From the NCBI GenBank assembly GCA_035516795.1, contig DATIZX010000028.1, positions 14,569-78,568 on the forward strand: 64,000 bases of DNA, read 5' to 3'. The translations under genes were made by a program, and so were the position numbers. Of the stretch, positions 1 to 7,962 are shown in pieces. Below the pieces are notes generated by a model. It searched no databases and was not told the DNA's origin. It saw only the letters and a list, made by a program, of their open reading frames with translations. The DNA comes from DATJBF01 sp035516795 (GTDB lineage: Bacteria; Verrucomicrobiota; Verrucomicrobiia; Palsa-1439). The stretch's first letter is position 1. Every line of letters begins with the position of its first letter.

Positions 1-1
1 T

Positions 2-811
2 GAGCGCTTGCCCTATTTTGCGTCGCACAAAGTACGCTCAGCTGGTCCGACAGAGGACGAATATCGGACGTTACTGAGCTTGAGCGAGCGAGCGGGAGTG
101 GTGCGCAAAGAAGAACGGTACATGGTGAATAAGATCCTGGCGTTTGAAAACATGCAGGTGAAAGAGATTATGACACCCCGGGTGGACATGCAGTGCGTTG
201 ATGACGCTCTCGGCCCGGCTGAGTGGGCGGCCGTTCTGCGCCAGATCAAACATCGCCGTGTGCCGGTCATTCACGAAACACCCGACACGGTAGAAGGGAT
301 TTTGAACGTAAAAGAGTTCCTCATCGATCCTTCCCGCGAGTTGGACGAAGTTATGGAATTGCCAAATTTCATCCCGGAGACGATGAGCGTGGCCCGATTG
401 CTCCGCAGCTTCCGCAAGCAGGAGCACCCCGTGGCAATTATCGTGGATGAATATGGGGGGACGCAGGGCATGGTCACGTTGGAAGACGTGCTGGAGGAAA
501 TCGTGGGCGAGATCGAGGACGAATTCGACAAAAGCGAATTCATGGTGCAGAAGCTCGACGACGGTCGCTACCTCATCAACGGCAAGGCCCGGCTGGAACT
601 GGTCAATGAGCAATGTGGATTATCACTGGAGGCGCAGGATGTCGAGACGATTGCCGGATGGGTGATCGCTCAACTCGGCGTATTGCCCAAGGAGGGCGAA
701 CAAGTCCGATGTAACAACGTGTCCGCCACGGCCCGCAAGGTCGTGAAGAACCGGATCGGCGAAGTTCTGCTGGAGATCGAGCCGAAGCGCCTGAGCCTTG
801 AGGAAACTTGA
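2..811 (+). CDS. CBS-pair/CorC-HlyC domain protein, CNNM family (5' end outside window)
   Basis: The frame is open to the left edge, so this is the C-terminal part of a longer protein. The first possible start inside the window is TTG at 8, but the sequence begins where the N-terminal membrane (CNNM/DUF21) domain of such proteins would end. Visible are a CBS pair at about residues 50-165, starting at VKEIMTPRVDM and ending at EEIVGEIEDEFD, and a C-terminal CorC_HlyC-type domain (DGRYLINGKARLELV). CNNM/CorC proteins are inner-membrane proteins linked to Mg/Co efflux or ion homeostasis; the CBS pair usually binds adenine nucleotides. The gene runs directly into a second family member (gap of one base before its GTG), so the two are probably cotranscribed and may form a heteromer. 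The old name 'hemolysin' is misleading. Confidence 0.85.
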   Translation, partial: ERLPYFASHKVRSAGPTEDEYRTLLSLSERAGVVRKEERYMVNKILAFENMQVKEIMTPRVDMQCVDDALGPAEWAAVLRQIKHRRVPVIHETPDTVEGILNVKEFLIDPSRELDEVMELPNFIPETMSVARLLRSFRKQEHPVAIIVDEYGGTQGMVTLEDVLEEIVGEIEDEFDKSEFMVQKLDDGRYLINGKARLELVNEQCGLSLEAQDVETIAGWVIAQLGVLPKEGEQVRCNNVSATARKVVKNRIGEVLLEIEPKRLSLEET

Positions 812-812
812 C

Positions 813-1796
813 GTGGAAACTCTGCGCGACCTGTTTTTGGTCATCGTTGGCGTGGTTGGCTCCGCATTCTTCGCCGGTGCGGAAACGGGTTTGATTTCGC
901 TCAACCGGGTGCGCCTTCGGCACGAGGTCGAACGGAAGAATCGCCGGGCGCTCATCATCAATGGATTCGTCGAAAACACGGAGCGTTTGTTGGGCACAAC
1001 GTTGTTGGGCAACAGCCTGGCCAACGTTCTGGTGGGTGTGTATGCTTCGGCTCTGGCCGTCCAGCTTCTCGGCGGTGGCCGCGTCTGGGTAAATCTGGTT
1101 GCGACGATCGTGGCGTCGGCGCTGCTGCTCGTGCTGGGGGAAATTGCTCCCAAGACGCTGTTCCGGCGTTACCCGCATCGGCTCTGCATGACCTTGGCCG
1201 ACGCGCTCGATGCGATGGCGTGGGCACTGGCGCCGTTCGCCGTTGTGGTCGGCTTTGTCATGCGCGTCATTGTCCGTTTGGGTGGCAAAGCGGAAACTCC
1301 GCGGAGTTTCTTCGTCAACCGCGAAGAACTCAAATATTTGGCAAAGGAAGGCGAAGCGGGTGGCGCTCTTACGGCCGAAGAACGGGCAATGATTGACGGA
1401 GTATTCGATTTTCCCTACAAAAGCGCGCACGATGTCATGGTGCCGCTGGCGCGGGCAGCGATCGTTGAACGTGATACATCCCGGAAAGAGTTGCTGGAGA
1501 CCTCCCAGCGAACTGGTTTCGCGCGCTTTCCAGTGCGCGATGGAGAAAAAATCGTCGGCGTTGTCAATGTGTACCAGGTTTTGTTTGATGACACGGGACG
1601 AGACGGGCAGACCGCGGGGCAACTCATGCAGAAGCCACAGTTCGCATTGTCCACCGAGCGAGTGAATCGGATTTTGCCAGTGCTGCGTGCCGGGCGCCAT
1701 CCCATGAGCATCGTCGTCGATCCCCAAGGCAAGCATGTTGGTTTGCTGACCATTGAAGATATCGTGGAAGAGATTGTCGGAGACGTGGAAGGCTGA
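813..1796 (+). CDS. CNNM transmembrane + CBS-pair protein
   Basis: I chose GTG at 813 over the upstream TTG at 798 because GAGGAAA at about 800-806 is a well-spaced ribosome site for 813. The N-terminal ~165 residues hold several hydrophobic segments of a CNNM/DUF21 membrane domain (FLVIVGVVGSAFFAGAETG; LVATIVASALLLVLGEIAPK), with the conserved GE-IAPK motif. A CBS pair follows (SAHDVMVPLARAAIV to IVEEIVGDVEG). Unlike its upstream neighbour it stops right after the CBS pair and lacks the C-terminal CorC_HlyC domain. The likely role is membrane ion transport or homeostasis. The pair layout, a full-length member followed by a short member, suggests a duplicated, possibly interacting system. Confidence 0.88.
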   Translation: METLRDLFLVIVGVVGSAFFAGAETGLISLNRVRLRHEVERKNRRALIINGFVENTERLLGTTLLGNSLANVLVGVYASALAVQLLGGGRVWVNLVATIVASALLLVLGEIAPKTLFRRYPHRLCMTLADALDAMAWALAPFAVVVGFVMRVIVRLGGKAETPRSFFVNREELKYLAKEGEAGGALTAEERAMIDGVFDFPYKSAHDVMVPLARAAIVERDTSRKELLETSQRTGFARFPVRDGEKIVGVVNVYQVLFDDTGRDGQTAGQLMQKPQFALSTERVNRILPVLRAGRHPMSIVVDPQGKHVGLLTIEDIVEEIVGDVEG

Positions 1797-1895
1797 AACG
1801 TGTGGTCTGGTTTTGGACGCTTCCGAATTGAGTGGCGTCGCTCTTTAGGGAGGGTAAAATATCGTTGGTGCAACGAACGCGGAGAGGAGGCAGTC

Positions 1896-2318
1896 ATGAA
1901 GCTCAAAGTCAGTCATGTGGATGTATGGGCGGCAACGATCAAGGATCGTCCCGGCGGGTTGGCAGAAAAGCTCTCGGCGCTCTCGAAGGCCAAGGCGAAC
2001 TTGGAATTCGTGATCGCGCGTCGGGCGCCGGAGCGGCGCGGTGAAGGCGTAGTTTTCCTCACGCCGGTCAAAGGCGGAGCGCAGGCCAAAGCGGCCCGAG
2101 CCGCGGGGTTCATGAGAACCGAGGGATTGCAGTCAGTTCGCGTCGAGGGCCGGGATAAACCGGGATTGGGGGCAAAGCTGGCTCGGAAATTGGCTGCGGC
2201 CCGGATCAATCTGCGCGGCTTTTCGGCAGCGGCAATCGGAAAGCGTTTTGTTGCGTACCTGGCATTTGACAGTGCTGCCACCGCGAAGAAGGCGGCCAGA
2301 GTGTTGAAGGGAAAGTAG
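1896..2318 (+). CDS. Tandem ACT-domain protein
   Basis: The start ATG at 1896 is preceded by a strong AGGAGG at 1885-1890. The 140-residue product consists of two ACT-type halves: residues ~1-65 (VWAATIKDRPGGLAEKLSAL) and ~70-140 (VRVEGRDKPGLGAKLARKLA). ACT domains bind amino acids and regulate enzymes; free-standing tandem ACT proteins are usually small regulators. It lies just upstream of hisF-hisI-trpE, so a sensing role in amino-acid biosynthesis is plausible but is only an inference from position. No enzymatic or DNA-binding domain is attached. Confidence 0.75.
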   Translation: MKLKVSHVDVWAATIKDRPGGLAEKLSALSKAKANLEFVIARRAPERRGEGVVFLTPVKGGAQAKAARAAGFMRTEGLQSVRVEGRDKPGLGAKLARKLAAARINLRGFSAAAIGKRFVAYLAFDSAATAKKAARVLKGK

Positions 2319-2425
2319 CCCGGGTTTGATGTGACCAGGATGGCAGAAGGGTGGGCGACGTGCGGTGTTCGTTCGCACGCAGCAGGCTGGATTCTGTTTT
2401 CTATCTCCTGTATGCTGTCCGTCGC

Positions 2426-3205
2426 ATGCTTGCCAAACGTATCATTCCGTGCCTCGACGTGGACCATGGTCGCGTGGTGAAGGGAACAAAATTCCTAAAC
2501 CTGCGTGATGCGGGCGATCCGGTGGAGTGCGCCAAAGAATACGACCGGCAGGGCGCGGACGAGCTTGTCTTCCTGGACATCACGGCCAGCGCCGAGAACC
2601 GGGCGACGATGATCGACGTGGTAGAGCGCACGGCCGGCGAATGTTTCATGCCGTTGACAGTTGGCGGCGGCATTCGCACGGTCGAGGATATTCGTGCGAT
2701 GCTCAAGGCGGGTGCGGACAAGACGAGCTTGAATACCGCGGCGGTGCAGAATCCGGAGGTGGTACGCGCAGGTGCCGAGCGGTTCGGCTCGCAGTGCATT
2801 GTGGTGGCGATTGACGCCAAGCGCAGTGCCTCGGACGGTCGAGTCGGATCGGAGGCGAATTGGGAGGTCTTCACTCATGGTGGGCGCAGGCCCACCGGAT
2901 TGGATGCAGTGACATGGGCGCGCCGCGTGGCGGAACTCGGAGCCGGCGAGATTCTGCTGACCAGCATGGACGCCGATGGAACAAAGGCTGGGTACGACGT
3001 GGCGTTGACCCGTGCGATCAGTGGCGCCGTTCGCATACCGGTGATTGCCAGCGGTGGCGCCGGTTCGCTCGAACACATGGCCGAAGTGTTGACGGAAGGC
3101 AAGGCCGACGCCGTATTGGCCGCGTCGATTTTTCACTTTGGTGAGTACACGGTGGCTGATGTAAAAGGGTATTTGCAGGAGAAAGGAATTTGCATTCGAC
3201 TATGA
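2426..3205 (+). CDS. hisF: Imidazole glycerol phosphate synthase cyclase subunit HisF
   Basis: The protein is 259 residues from ATG 2426 (MLAKRIIPCLDV), the normal HisF length; the longer frame starting at 2351 is not needed. The (beta/alpha)8 fold signature is clear: the first catalytic aspartate is in CLDVDHGRVVKG and the second in VVAIDAKR, and the phosphate-binding glycine loops are in LTVGGGIRT and VIASGGAGS. With HisH glutaminase it closes the imidazole ring in histidine synthesis, releasing AICAR; hisH is not in this window. The stop codon overlaps the hisI start (ATGA at 3202-3205), indicating translational coupling. Confidence 0.97.
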   Translation: MLAKRIIPCLDVDHGRVVKGTKFLNLRDAGDPVECAKEYDRQGADELVFLDITASAENRATMIDVVERTAGECFMPLTVGGGIRTVEDIRAMLKAGADKTSLNTAAVQNPEVVRAGAERFGSQCIVVAIDAKRSASDGRVGSEANWEVFTHGGRRPTGLDAVTWARRVAELGAGEILLTSMDADGTKAGYDVALTRAISGAVRIPVIASGGAGSLEHMAEVLTEGKADAVLAASIFHFGEYTVADVKGYLQEKGICIRL

Positions 3206-3585
3206 ACGTTCTCGATGAATTGAAGTATGACGCCAACGGACTGATACCAGCCATCATTCAGGAACACAGGACCGGCCGGGTGTTAATGGTGGCGTGGATG
3301 AACAAGGAATCCTTGAAGAGGACGATTGAAATCGGTGAGACGGTTTTTTGGAGCCGGTCGCGCAAAGAGTTTTGGCACAAAGGCGCCACCAGCGGTCACA
3401 CGCAAAAGGTGAAAGATATTGCCTTCGATTGCGACAAGGACGCGTTGCTGATCCAGGTGGAACAGGCTGGCGCCGCGTGCCATGAAGGTTACAAATCGTG
3501 CTTCTTCCGCAGCATCGTAAAAGGAGAAGCGAAGGTCACCGAGAAGCAGTTGGTTAAGCCAGAGCGGGTTTATGGTAAAAAGTGA
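3202..3585 (+). CDS. hisI: Phosphoribosyl-AMP cyclohydrolase HisI
   Basis: The start ATG at 3202 overlaps the hisF stop. The 127-residue product has the HisI features MVAWMNKESL, FWSRSRKEFWHKGATSG and the metal site DCDKDALL followed by conserved cysteines (ACHEGYKSCF). It hydrolyses phosphoribosyl-AMP, an early step of histidine synthesis. This is the single-domain form: no HisE pyrophosphohydrolase is fused, and hisE is not in the window. trpE begins seven bases downstream, so histidine and tryptophan genes are cotranscribed here. Confidence 0.96.
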   Translation: MNVLDELKYDANGLIPAIIQEHRTGRVLMVAWMNKESLKRTIEIGETVFWSRSRKEFWHKGATSGHTQKVKDIAFDCDKDALLIQVEQAGAACHEGYKSCFFRSIVKGEAKVTEKQLVKPERVYGKK

Positions 3586-3591
3586 GCCGTA

Positions 3592-5028
3592 ATGTTCACG
3601 CCTTCAAAAGCTGAGTTTTTGGAGTTGGCGAAGCAGGGCAATTTGATCCCTGTTTATCGAGAGATTATCGCCGACGCGGAAACACCTGTGTCGGCGTATC
3701 AGAAACTCCAGAAGAGCGGCGGGTCCTTCTTGCTCGAATCCGTGGAAGGAGGCGAACACATCGGGCGCTATTCGTTTCTCGGATCGCATCCGCGGAAGGT
3801 GATCCGGGTTGAAAAGATCGACGGGAGCGACCCCTTGGAGTTGGTGGAAAAGGAGATGGAACCATTCAAGCCGGTCGCGCTTCCCGGTCTCCCTCGCTTT
3901 ACCGGCGGTGCGGTCGGCTTCCTGGGTTATGAATACATCCACCACATTGAGCCCACAGTTCCGAAACCCGAACACGACGATTTACATACTCCCGTTCTGT
4001 GTTTCATGATCACGGACACGATCGTGATTTTTGATCGCGTAAAGCAGACGATCAAGGTGGTCGCCAACGCGCATGTGGATTCCAAGCCCGAGGTGGCCTA
4101 CACCTGCGCCTGCGCGCGCGTGGACGAGGTCGTGCGCGAGATTCAGCAACCGCTGGCGATGCGCGCCTTGGAACTGCGACGCGAGGTCCCGGAGTTGCAC
4201 GTCGAATCGAATATGAAGCCCGAGCGGCACGCCGAAATGGTTGTCCGGACGAAAGAGTACATCCGCGGAGGAGACGTTATCCAGGTGGTGTTGGCGCAGC
4301 GATTTGAAGTGAAATCCAGAGCGTCCGCGCTCGACATTTACCGTGCGCTGCGTTGCATCAACCCATCACCGTACATGTTCCTGCTCGATTTCGGCGGGTT
4401 TCAACTGGTTGGCGCGTCGCCGGAAGTGCATGTCCGCTGTGAAGATCGCCAGGTGGAGATTCGTCCCATTGCGGGCACGCGCTGGCGGGGAGCGACGCCG
4501 GAAGAAGATGAGGCCCTGGCGCAGGAACTGTTGCGCGACGAAAAGGAACGCGCGGAGCATTTGATGTTGGTTGATTTGGCGCGGAATGACATCGGCCGCG
4601 TGTGCGTCTTTGGTAGTGTGAAAGTGGACGAGTTCATGGTGGTGGAGCGCTACTCCCACGTGATGCATATCGTTTCCAACGTGACCGGTAAACTGCAGGG
4701 ACAGCGAAATGTGTACGACCTGATTCGCGCCACCTTTCCTGCAGGAACGGTCAGTGGCGCACCGAAGGTTCGTGCCATGCAAATTATCAGCGAACTGGAA
4801 CAGACGCAACGCGGACCGTATGCCGGCGCCGTCGGTTATTTTAGTTTCACGGGCAATGTTGACAGTTGCATCACGCTAAGGACCGCGTTGCTTAAGGGAA
4901 ACGTCGCGTACGTCCAAGCCGGCGGCGGGATTGTGGCCGACAGCGATCCGAAGTACGAATTCCAAGAGACCGTCAACAAGGCTCGGGGGATGGTCAAGGC
5001 CATCGCGCTGGCTGAGACCTTTCACTAA
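3592..5028 (+). CDS. trpE: Anthranilate synthase component I
   Basis: The 478-residue protein matches component I of anthranilate synthase: an N-terminal region carrying the tryptophan-binding LLESVEGGEHIGRYSFLG stretch, then the chorismate-binding domain with IRPIAGTRWRG, DLARNDIGRV, TFPAGTVSGAPKVRAMQ and a C-terminal VQAGGGIVADSDP. The LLES element favours TrpE over PabB and predicts feedback inhibition by tryptophan. It converts chorismate to anthranilate using ammonia supplied by TrpG, which is not in the window. It starts seven bases after hisI and ends 32 bases before the convergent TPR gene. Confidence 0.95.
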   Translation: MFTPSKAEFLELAKQGNLIPVYREIIADAETPVSAYQKLQKSGGSFLLESVEGGEHIGRYSFLGSHPRKVIRVEKIDGSDPLELVEKEMEPFKPVALPGLPRFTGGAVGFLGYEYIHHIEPTVPKPEHDDLHTPVLCFMITDTIVIFDRVKQTIKVVANAHVDSKPEVAYTCACARVDEVVREIQQPLAMRALELRREVPELHVESNMKPERHAEMVVRTKEYIRGGDVIQVVLAQRFEVKSRASALDIYRALRCINPSPYMFLLDFGGFQLVGASPEVHVRCEDRQVEIRPIAGTRWRGATPEEDEALAQELLRDEKERAEHLMLVDLARNDIGRVCVFGSVKVDEFMVVERYSHVMHIVSNVTGKLQGQRNVYDLIRATFPAGTVSGAPKVRAMQIISELEQTQRGPYAGAVGYFSFTGNVDSCITLRTALLKGNVAYVQAGGGIVADSDPKYEFQETVNKARGMVKAIALAETFH

Positions 5029-5060
5029 TAAGCCAAGCCGCCGGCAGCGGGTGCGGTGAA

Positions 5061-6551
5061 TCACCGGTTCTCGTCGAGCCAGCGACGGATGTCGCGGGCC
5101 AGGGGAGAGTTCGGTGAGAGTTTGAGAAATGCCTGGTAGTGTTCGCGTGCCTGGGGGCGGGTGGTTCGACTGCGCGCGTAAATTCCGGCGAGAGAAAGAT
5201 GGGCCGAGGCGTCGTTTGGGTTCTCCTCCAGGATTTTCGTGTATTGGGCAATCGCGTCATCCCTGTACCCCTGTTCCTGCAAGAGGATGGCATAATTGAA
5301 TCGTGCATCGGCATATTGGGGGTCGGCCATCAAGGCTAGTTCGTAGTTCTCCAGGGCGCGTTCCGTTTGCCCCGCGCTACGATAGGCGATGGCGAGATTG
5401 AAATAGGCCTTAGAAAAGGCGGGATCGATAGCAACAGCTTTTCCATAGCTCGAGACAGCCGCGGCAATGTCGCCCTGCTGTTGGGCTCGTACTCCTTCGT
5501 TGAAATATACCAGTGCCTTTGTGTGATTGCCGGGGACGAGATGTCGCACGGGAAAGGGCGTGCGAGTTTTCTTCACCGGTACAGATGCAGGAGAGGGGGA
5601 AGGATTGACAGACGCGATTCTTGGAGCCGGTGGAGATTGAGTCGGAACCGAATTTTCCGTCGCTGTTCTTGTTGTTTTCGGCGCCGCGCTTTCTGTTGGC
5701 TTGGAAGCTTCCGGCGAAGAATTGGCCGGCGCTGGGGTCGGCTCCGGGACTTTTATCGTTCTGGCGGGAGGTTGCGCCACTCGTACGGGCAGTTTCACGC
5801 CGCCACTGAGTTCCTGATTGATCTGTAACATGGCAAGGCGCACGTCTTCGCGCGGCTGGGATTTCGGCAACAACCCAAGGTAAGTTTCGTAATGGGTGAG
5901 CGCTTGTTTCCTTTGGCCAAGGTGGTGGTTTTCCAGAGAAGCAAGGTTGAGATAAGCGGTGGCAAATTTCGGATCGGCGGCGATAGACTGTTCAAACCAA
6001 CGCTTCGCCTGATTGAAATCACGTTTCTGGACGGCGACGACTCCGAGACAGTTGAGCGTGTCGGCGGAATTTGGCGCGGCGGGCAGATAGCGTTTAAAGG
6101 TTTCTTCTGCCTGGCTCCAGGCGGCCGCCTGCATGTAGGCCACTCCGAGCTGATACGGCGCGTCTGCGGGGCCGGATCCGCTCTGCACGACGTAGCGAAG
6201 ATTGGCAATCGCCTCTTCGTTTTCGGAGCGTTCCAACTGTGCCAGCGCGAGATTGTAGCGGGCAGGGATATAGTTCGGGTCAAGTTGGATCGCTTCGTTC
6301 AGGTTCTTCGAACCGGCGTCCGTCTCGCCTGCTTCAAGCTGGGACACGCCGAGAAAGTTTAATGCGAGTGCATTGGTTTGCATGGTGGCCAATGCGTTCT
6401 GGAAGTGAGAGGCAGCTTTGGCAAACTTACCCTCCTTGAAGTACGCCAAGCCATCGGCGAAATCCCGCTCTCCCCCGGGTTGCCGGCTACAGCCCGCGAC
6501 GAAGAGCACCAGCGACGCGAGGCACAGGCAGATTCTCCTTGGCTGATCCAT
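5061..6551 (-). CDS. TPR-repeat lipoprotein
   Basis: I chose ATG at 6551 because it gives a lipoprotein signal peptide, MDQPRRICLCLASLVLFVAGC, with a lipobox ending in Cys21; longer frames upstream give no sensible N-terminus. The 496-residue product has two blocks of tetratricopeptide repeats (about residues 28-245 and 345-495) separated by a Pro/Ser/Thr/Ala-rich linker at ~265-335. TPR lipoproteins act as scaffolds in the periplasm or at the outer membrane; no enzymatic domain is visible. It is convergent with trpE and divergent from the zinc-binding protein at 6611. The partner is unknown. Confidence 0.85.
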   Translation of the reverse strand: MDQPRRICLCLASLVLFVAGCSRQPGGERDFADGLAYFKEGKFAKAASHFQNALATMQTNALALNFLGVSQLEAGETDAGSKNLNEAIQLDPNYIPARYNLALAQLERSENEEAIANLRYVVQSGSGPADAPYQLGVAYMQAAAWSQAEETFKRYLPAAPNSADTLNCLGVVAVQKRDFNQAKRWFEQSIAADPKFATAYLNLASLENHHLGQRKQALTHYETYLGLLPKSQPREDVRLAMLQINQELSGGVKLPVRVAQPPARTIKVPEPTPAPANSSPEASKPTESAAPKTTRTATENSVPTQSPPAPRIASVNPSPSPASVPVKKTRTPFPVRHLVPGNHTKALVYFNEGVRAQQQGDIAAAVSSYGKAVAIDPAFSKAYFNLAIAYRSAGQTERALENYELALMADPQYADARFNYAILLQEQGYRDDAIAQYTKILEENPNDASAHLSLAGIYARSRTTRPQAREHYQAFLKLSPNSPLARDIRRWLDENR

Positions 6552-6558
6552 GCAGTTC

Positions 6559-6587
6559 GTGACAAACACTCTCGTGCATCTTATAAT
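6559..6587 (+). promoter_or_regulatory. Sigma70-type promoter for the 6611 gene
   Basis: GTGACA at 6559-6564 and a perfect TATAAT at 6582-6587 are separated by 17 bases. Transcription would begin near 6594, leaving a very short leader before the ATG at 6611. Seen by eye only. Confidence 0.55.
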
Positions 6588-6610
6588 CGTAGCCGGATTT
6601 CGCAACACAA

Positions 6611-7165
6611 ATGACAGAATGGGATATTCAATCGCGGGCCGACGTTTGTGCCGTTTGCCAGCGGCCGTTCGTTGACAAAGAGGTGTATCACACATTGTTG
6701 AGCTTGGAGCCGACCGGATATCAACGCCGCGATTTGTGTGGCAATTGCCATGCAAATGCCTCACGAGTCGGTGTCTTATCGTATTGGCAGGGCGAGTACA
6801 GGGTTCCGGCGCCGCCGCCGGAGCCCATTCAGAAAGAGACCGCCGAAACCTTGTTGCGCAAGCTGGTTGAATCCACCGACCCCGGGCAGGCAGCCGCACG
6901 CTATATTCTGGCCGTCATGTTAGAGCGAAAAAAGATTCTGAAGCATCGCGGCACCGTGCACGAGAAGAACGGGGGAGAATTGCTGGTCTACGAGCACACG
7001 CGATCCGGCGAGTCATTTACGATTCCCGATCCCCATTTGCGTCTGGATCAACTGGAACAAGTCCAGCGCGAGGTGAGTGAACTCCTACGTCCGCCAGAAG
7101 ACCCGAATAAAACAGAGGCCGATCCGCTGACCGGATCGGCCTCCGCGAGTTCTGTGGGACGTTAG
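6611..7165 (+). CDS. Zinc-finger-like hypothetical protein
   Basis: The 184-residue protein begins with two CxxC pairs, CAVC at residues 13-16 and CGNC at about 43-46, spaced like a treble-clef or zinc-ribbon finger. A mid-region resembles a short helical domain (ETAETLLRKLVESTDPGQAA) and the C-terminus is charged and Pro-rich. I do not recognise a named family; small proteins of this build occur as uncharacterised conserved proteins in Planctomycetes and Verrucomicrobia. It has its own promoter (6559-6587). Its last codons overlap a perfect hairpin that looks like the terminator of the convergent heat-shock gene. Confidence 0.7.
   Translation: MTEWDIQSRADVCAVCQRPFVDKEVYHTLLSLEPTGYQRRDLCGNCHANASRVGVLSYWQGEYRVPAPPPEPIQKETAETLLRKLVESTDPGQAAARYILAVMLERKKILKHRGTVHEKNGGELLVYEHTRSGESFTIPDPHLRLDQLEQVQREVSELLRPPEDPNKTEADPLTGSASASSVGR
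7115..7143 (-). terminator. Intrinsic terminator of the hsp20 gene
   Basis: A perfect 12-bp stem (7115-7126 with 7132-7143, loop of five bases) is followed on the minus strand by TGTTTTATT. It lies 19 bases after the stop codon of the small heat-shock gene. On the plus strand it is inside the final coding segment of the zinc-finger gene and has no T-tract there, so it should work leftward only. Confidence 0.75.
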
Positions 7166-7623
7166 CTGACCTTGACGTCGATTTGCTTCGGTTTTGCCTC
7201 TTCGCTCTTGGGCAAACGCACCTGTAGTACGCCGTCCTTGAAGTTCGCGTCGATTCTCTTGGCGTCTACCGCAGTAGGCAATTGGATCGTTCGGCTGAAC
7301 ATTCCATGGACGCGTTCCCGGTGGTAATAGCTTGTTTCCTTGCTTTCCTCTTCATGTTTCTTCTCGCCCCGGATCGTGAGATAGTTGTCCTGAAGCGTCA
7401 CGCTGACGTCATCCCTCTTGAGGCCCGGCAGGTCGGCGCGGATCAGGAAAGCATCCCTTTCCTCCGCCACGTCGATGGCCGGCGCAAATTCGCCTTGCAG
7501 GCCACCGTCGCCGCGGCGCAGAAACGACCGATCGAACAACCGGTTCATTTCTTCGCGGATATCTGAAAGACTCTCAAAAGGATCCCACAGTTCTCTCTGT
7601 GGATTCCAACGTATCAGTGCCAT
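7162..7623 (-). CDS. Small heat-shock protein, Hsp20/alpha-crystallin family
   Basis: The start ATG at 7623 is preceded by GGAGGTGA at the right distance; the upstream in-frame ATG contains this ribosome site and is therefore unlikely. The 153-residue protein opens with MALIRWNPQRELWDPFESL, typical of bacterial class A Hsp20. It has the alpha-crystallin domain (FLIRADLPGLKRDDVSVTL; YLTIRGEKKHEEE; GMFSRTIQLP) and ends with DGVLQVRLPKSEEAKPKQIDVKV. It is an ATP-independent cytoplasmic holdase. It has its own terminator. No CIRCE element is visible upstream. Confidence 0.95.
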   Translation of the reverse strand: MALIRWNPQRELWDPFESLSDIREEMNRLFDRSFLRRGDGGLQGEFAPAIDVAEERDAFLIRADLPGLKRDDVSVTLQDNYLTIRGEKKHEEESKETSYYHRERVHGMFSRTIQLPTAVDAKRIDANFKDGVLQVRLPKSEEAKPKQIDVKVS

Positions 7624-7962
7624 ATCAGTCACCTCCATTTCAGTTTCGTCTTTTTGCAGGCTATCGCAACATAGCCAACACCTAATTTTTGCATCGGAAT
7701 ATTTCTTAGCAGCACATATGCCGGAGAAAACCGCTCCATCAGAAGTGTCGAAAAACAAAGCGCTTGCGTAAGTGCCCCGGAAAATCTCGGAGCCGATTTG
7801 TGTCAGCTTGACCGAGTTCCCGTGTGTCATCTTCAGCTTTCTGGGACACGCTGACTCGGAGATCTTGGCACCATCCGAGGTGTGGGCGAGAGAGGGACCG
7901 GTTCTCGGCGACCACGATTCTGGTGGCGAGCGTTGGCCGGGGCAGCCGCCCCAAGGCGGCTA
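7624..7962. other. Intergenic region without a gene (339 bp)
   Basis: This stretch lies between the hsp20 start and the MFS stop. It must hold the hsp20 promoter. An AAGCGCTT palindrome at 7758-7765 resembles part of the LacI-type sites elsewhere but lacks the TAAA half. A GC-rich hairpin (7945-7950 with 7955-7960) sits three bases beyond the MFS stop and has no T-tract. Open frames here are shadows with no protein-like character. Confidence 0.6.

Noticed and set aside
7624..7660. Possible CIRCE or ROSE element upstream of the small heat-shock gene
   Set aside because: No TTAGCACTC-type inverted repeat and no ROSE-like leader; the leader is short with a normal ribosome site.
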